Source: an uncultured Senegalimassilia sp. (GTDB lineage: Bacteria > Actinomycetota > Coriobacteriia > Coriobacteriales > Eggerthellaceae). From it: DNA of 8,221 nt. Shown in pieces: positions 5,592-8,221 of this stretch. How positions within the stretch are numbered: position 1 is the first letter of the stretch; each line of letters starts with the position of its first letter. A model generated the notes under the pieces. That model saw nothing but the letters and a program-made list of their open reading frames with translations. It was not told where the DNA came from and ran no database searches. The translations under genes and the position numbers were made by a program. The DNA is taken from the NCBI GenBank assembly GCA_937925385.1, contig CALEWN010000113.1, positions 1 to 8,221 on the forward strand, read 5' to 3'.

Positions 5592-6158
5592 CTACTTTTC
5601 CTGCGCCATGACGCTTTGTGCGCCCGGATGATCGGTCGCATGCGCCTGCGCGGGCTGAGGAACGCCCTCGGGAACCGCGCCGCCAAGAATGGCCTGCTCC
5701 ACCATGCGCACGTACTTCGTGTGCCGCAAATCCTGCTCCGCCAACGGCGCCAGAAGGTACGCCGACATTCCGGCGTTATGCGCAGCAAGCACGTCGGTGG
5801 AGAGCTGATCGCCGACCATGACGGTCTCGCTGCGTTTCGCCCCCAGCATGGAGCACGCCGCGAACAACGCCACCGGCAAGGGCTTCATGGCCTTTGCGAT
5901 GATGGGCATGGACAAGCGATTCGCAAGCTCATGCACGTTTTTGTGCCAATTGTTCGACACCAGGCAGAACTGCACGCCGGCGTCTCGGGCTTGAGCAAGC
6001 CACAGGCCCACATCGCGCGGGACATCGTGCGTTGCGCGGGACAGGATGGTGTTATCGATGTCCAACAAAACATAGCGGAACCCGCATGCAAGCAGGTCCC
6101 GTTCTATATTGATATGCGATATGCGGGAGAAGTAGCGCTCCGGCTGCAGGTACGACAT
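5592..6158 (-). CDS. YqeG family HAD superfamily (subclass IIIA) phosphatase
   Basis: This is a 188-residue protein with the four HAD motifs. Motif I is LLDIDNTIL (31-39, nucleophile D33 and acid/base D35), motif II is VSNN (67-70, S68), motif III is K92 in AMKP, and motif IV is GDQLSTD (116-122, D117 and D122). Members transfer phosphate through an aspartyl-phosphate with Mg2+, probably in the cytosol. The YqeG group is a conserved stand-alone phosphatase family whose physiological substrate I cannot name. About 25 C-terminal residues, rich in Pro, Ala, His and Gln, are probably disordered. The ATG lies 8 nt after the mltG stop with AAGGGG 4 nt upstream, overlapping that stop, so it is co-translated with mltG. 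In many low-GC Gram-positives yqeG also lies near aroE, as here. Confidence 0.9.
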   Translation of the reverse strand: MSYLQPERYFSRISHINIERDLLACGFRYVLLDIDNTILSRATHDVPRDVGLWLAQARDAGVQFCLVSNNWHKNVHELANRLSMPIIAKAMKPLPVALFAACSMLGAKRSETVMVGDQLSTDVLAAHNAGMSAYLLAPLAEQDLRHTKYVRMVEQAILGGAVPEGVPQPAQAHATDHPGAQSVMAQEK

Positions 6159-6166
6159 GGATCCCC

Positions 6167-7318
6167 TTACGAGAACGCGGCCTTATGCTCGTCATAGGTC
6201 TCGCTGAACGTGTACTTGTCATCTTGGAAATAGAAGAAGTAGTACTTGCCCAACGCGTCCTGATTCGGCGAACAGACGGCCTGCAGGCATTCGATGGAAG
6301 GCGAGCAGATCGGCGTAGGCGGAAGCCCGGCGTTGCTGTAGGTGCTATACGGGCTGTTCGCGTGCACTTCCTCGGCTGTGGGGTCATGCCCAACCTCGTA
6401 GGCGGTAGTGGCGTCGCTTTGCAGGTAGCCATAGCTCGGCTCGCCCTTGGTGGTCAGGCGATTGTAGAACACGGCGGCCACCTGGGCGCGAATCGTCTCA
6501 TCCCCGCTCGATTCCTTTTCCACGATGGATGCAAGGTTGACGGTCTGATAGAGGGAAAGACCCTGGGATTCAGGGTAGGACCAGTCAAGGCCCGCCGTTT
6601 CGGTTTGGAATTGGGAAAGCATCGCACGAATCAAGCTATCCGCCGTGGCATCGGCGGCAACATCATAGGTTTTCGGGAGCAGGAAACCCTCGAGGCTGTT
6701 CGTACCCGCTGATTTCAAGAAGCTGTAATCACCCGCATACACGCTGGCGTCCGATGCTGCCTGTTTGAAGGCATCGGCGCTGATGCGCCCGCTGGTGGCG
6801 CTTTCCACCGCCGAGGCGATCTCGCTTAAGCGGTACCCTTCGGGGATGGTGAGCACGGCATCGGAAACCGGGCCGTTGCGCAATGCCGAGATGATGTCAT
6901 CAACCGATACGCCGCCGCTGAAGATGTACGTACCGGGCTTGAGATCGGACCCGGCATCCAAATCCTTCACGCGCTCGGTGAACTCCTTGGCCGACCCCAC
7001 CAGCTTGGCATCCACCAGCGCGGAGCCTACGGTGTTGGCCGATGCACCTTCGTTGACGGTGATGGTGGCCTGCTGGCCTTCCGCCAAAAGCTCGACCTTC
7101 GGCGACACGCAGCTGGCAATCGAGGAACCGACAAACCACAGGATGCCGATGCCTAGAAGCGCCAACACGACGAGGAACACGTAGTGCGGCACTTTGGAGC
7201 GCTTAGGCTGGATAAAACTGGTATCGTACGTGCGGAACATACGGTCGCCGCGCGCGTGCGCCGAGCGTGCCGCATGAGTTGGGCGACGGGAATAGGTCAC
7301 TTGCCTACGAGGGGACAT
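6167..7318 (-). CDS. mltG: Endolytic murein transglycosylase MltG (YceG-like)
   Basis: MltG cleaves nascent glycan strands at the outer face of the membrane and so sets peptidoglycan chain length. The 383-residue protein has about 45 basic cytoplasmic residues, one membrane segment (about 46-64, with VFLVVLALLGIGILWF), then an extracellular part. A LysM-like subdomain is expected at about 80-150 (TITVNEGASANTVGSAL, LKPGTYIF). The catalytic YceG domain follows: EGFLLPKTY (210-218), LASIVEKES (262-270) with catalytic E267 (E. coli E218), AAVFYNRL (281-288), LQSDATTAYEVG (299-310), NSPYSTY (321-327) and GLPPTPICSPS (331-341). All core motifs are present. The ATG has GAAAGG 8 nt upstream, overlapping the ruvX stop 5 nt away. 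A later ATG at codon 27 has no clear ribosome binding site. Confidence 0.95.
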   Translation of the reverse strand: MSPRRQVTYSRRPTHAARSAHARGDRMFRTYDTSFIQPKRSKVPHYVFLVVLALLGIGILWFVGSSIASCVSPKVELLAEGQQATITVNEGASANTVGSALVDAKLVGSAKEFTERVKDLDAGSDLKPGTYIFSGGVSVDDIISALRNGPVSDAVLTIPEGYRLSEIASAVESATSGRISADAFKQAASDASVYAGDYSFLKSAGTNSLEGFLLPKTYDVAADATADSLIRAMLSQFQTETAGLDWSYPESQGLSLYQTVNLASIVEKESSGDETIRAQVAAVFYNRLTTKGEPSYGYLQSDATTAYEVGHDPTAEEVHANSPYSTYSNAGLPPTPICSPSIECLQAVCSPNQDALGKYYFFYFQDDKYTFSETYDEHKAAFS

Positions 7319-7323
7319 TTACA

Positions 7324-7746
7324 CTACCTTTCGCCTGCATGGCGGGCATCAAGCCACGCCTGAAGGAACACACTTGCTGCAATCATATCTATCTTGCCGC
7401 GCATATCGCGCTCCGACATGCCGCTTTCACGCAAACTGCGCTTCGCCTCCTGCGAGCTAAGGCGCTCGTCGGTGAACTCCACAGGCAGGCCCGCCGCCTT
7501 TCCGATGCGAGCGGCGACGCCGCGGATGCGGCTGGCCTGAGGCCCCTCCTCACCCGAAAGCGTGTAGGGCAACCCCGACAAGATGAGCTCCGGCTCCCAA
7601 TCCTCGAGCACGCGTTTCCAGCTTTTCGCGTTGGAAAGAACCTCGTTCGCGGGAAGCACGCAAACAGGGGATGCCACGCGCTCACGCGGGTCGCTGACCG
7701 CCACCCCGATGCGCGTCTGACCGATATCCAGTGCAAGAATCCTCAT
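7324..7746 (-). CDS. ruvX: Pre-16S rRNA nuclease / Holliday junction resolvase-like RuvX (YqgF)
   Basis: This 140-residue protein has the RNase H-like fold of the YqgF family. E. coli YqgF is implicated in 16S rRNA 5' end maturation, and the Holliday-junction role is a homology-based name. Motifs: LALDIGQTRIGVAVSD (4-19, D7), LSGLPYTLSGEEGPQA (56-71), TDERLSSQEA (92-101) and KIDMIAASVFLQAWLD (118-133, D120). D7, D93/E94 and D120 are the likely metal-binding acids. The start is ATG 7746, with GGGTGG 3 nt and AAGG 11 nt upstream. This puts the LALDIG strand at the N terminus as in the family. An earlier in-frame TTG at 7797 lies inside the alaS terminator hairpin and is rejected. The essential-type order ruvX-mltG is kept downstream. 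Confidence 0.93.
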   Translation of the reverse strand: MRILALDIGQTRIGVAVSDPRERVASPVCVLPANEVLSNAKSWKRVLEDWEPELILSGLPYTLSGEEGPQASRIRGVAARIGKAAGLPVEFTDERLSSQEAKRSLRESGMSERDMRGKIDMIAASVFLQAWLDARHAGER

Positions 7747-7779
7747 TGTCCACCCAACCTTAGGCAACGAACCGATATG

Positions 7780-7811
7780 AAAACGCCCCGCAGCCAAGGG
7801 CGGCGGGGCGT
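7780..7811 (-). terminator. Rho-independent terminator of alaS
   Basis: On the minus strand ACGCCCCGC and GCGGGGCGT form a 9-bp, almost all-GC stem with an 11-nt loop (7783-7811). The run of four T includes the closing T of the stem and continues to 7780. It begins 17 nt after the alaS stop. It appears one-directional, because no T-run follows on the plus strand. Confidence 0.8.
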
Positions 7812-7828
7812 GAAAGCTGCATCAAAAG

Positions 7829-8221
7829 CTACAGCAGCATCTTGCGAGCAGCCTCGAGCGCATCATCGATGCCCGCGGCGTTCTTGCCGCCGGCCTGCGC
7901 CATTGCCGGCTTGCCGCCGCCACCGCCCTGCACGCAGGGGGCGATGGCCTTGATGATGGCACCAGCATTGAAGCCCGCCTCGACGGCCTCGGGCGTGCCA
8001 GCCGCCATCAGCACGGCCTTGCCGTCCTTCTCGCCGATGAGCACGCATGCGCCGGGCTCGGCCATGCGGGCGGACAGGACGTCCCAACCGTTGCGAAGGG
8101 CGCCCGCATCGGCGATCTTCACACGGGAGATGACCACAGGGTAGCCGGCAGCGGACTTCACGGCGGAGTCGACGAGCTTGGTGATGTTGTCGTCGGACAC
8201 GATGCCCTTGGTCTGTTTGGC
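7829..8221 (-). CDS. alaS: Alanyl-tRNA synthetase, C-terminal part (5' end outside window)
   Basis: The frame is open from the window edge at 8221 to a TAG at 7831-7829 and gives the last 130 residues. They match the C-Ala/DHHA1 domain of AlaRS: VVISRVKIADAGALRNGWDVL, then CVLIGEKDGKAVLMAAG, then the glycine-rich signature CVQGGGGGKPAMAQAGG (about 96-112 of this fragment), and a final helix DDALEAARKML. The full enzyme charges tRNA-Ala and clears mischarged Ser/Gly. The catalytic, tRNA-binding and editing domains lie to the right of the window. The C-Ala domain helps bring the tRNA to the catalytic and editing sites. A GTG at 8200 is internal, since the frame and similarity continue upstream. 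Confidence 0.95.
   Translation of the reverse strand, partial: AKQTKGIVSDDNITKLVDSAVKSAAGYPVVISRVKIADAGALRNGWDVLSARMAEPGACVLIGEKDGKAVLMAAGTPEAVEAGFNAGAIIKAIAPCVQGGGGGKPAMAQAGGKNAAGIDDALEAARKMLL

Noticed and set aside
7324..7797. RuvX extended to TTG 7797
   Set aside because: The TTG lies in the loop of the alaS terminator, and the extra 17 residues precede the normal first beta strand of the family.
7829..8200. A separate 123-residue gene starting at GTG 8200
   Set aside because: The frame is open through to the window edge and the sequence is the AlaRS C-terminal domain, so this is the tail of alaS.
1..8221. A new defence, mobile or otherwise undescribed multi-gene system
   Set aside because: Every long minus-strand frame belongs to a well-known housekeeping family, gaps are at most 129 nt, and no repeats, tRNA, integrase or atypical composition were seen.

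Overview
The window is a stretch of high-GC bacterial chromosome with every gene on the minus strand, so transcription runs from the right end to the left end. Ten protein-coding genes fill it almost completely. In transcription order they are: alaS (3' part only), ruvX, mltG, a YqeG-type HAD phosphatase gene, aroE, aroC, aroK, aroB, aroQ, and an M24 Xaa-Pro peptidase gene that runs off the left edge. The chorismate synthase has the GGLEGGM...RSDVCAVPA block familiar from actinobacterial AroC. With the high GC and the alaS-ruvX-mltG order beside an aro cluster, this suggests an actinobacterium, perhaps a coriobacterium (Eggerthellaceae-like). The taxonomic guess is inference.

Right part (about 5592-8221): the C-terminal domain of alanyl-tRNA synthetase ends at a clear hairpin-plus-U-tract terminator. 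Then come ruvX, mltG and yqeG with gaps of 5 and 8 nt, each ribosome binding site overlapping the previous stop codon. This looks like one housekeeping unit covering RNA processing, peptidoglycan synthesis and a phosphatase of uncertain role.

Centre and left (about 850-5551): five shikimate-pathway genes follow. A 117-nt gap before aroE holds an extended -10 promoter candidate and a small GGGG/CCCC palindrome. aroE, aroC, aroK, aroB and aroQ encode steps 4, 7, 5, 2 and 3 of the route from DAHP to chorismate. DAHP synthase (step 1) and EPSP synthase (step 6) are not in the window. aroC-aroK (18 nt) and aroK-aroB (19-nt overlap) are tightly packed. The aroE-aroC (71 nt) and aroB-aroQ (129 nt) gaps contain potential RNA structures. 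The peptidase gene begins one base after the aroQ stop, so it is very likely co-transcribed.

No intergenic stretch exceeds 129 nt. I see no RNA genes, mobile elements, CRISPR array or long repeats, and no sign of a new multi-gene system. The interest lies in small things: two mutually exclusive RNA structures between aroE and aroC, a possible attenuator and leader ORF before aroQ, departures from family motifs in AroK and AroC, and terminal extensions on AroK and AroQ. Several starts were chosen by ribosome binding sites (aroE, aroB, aroK, ruvX).
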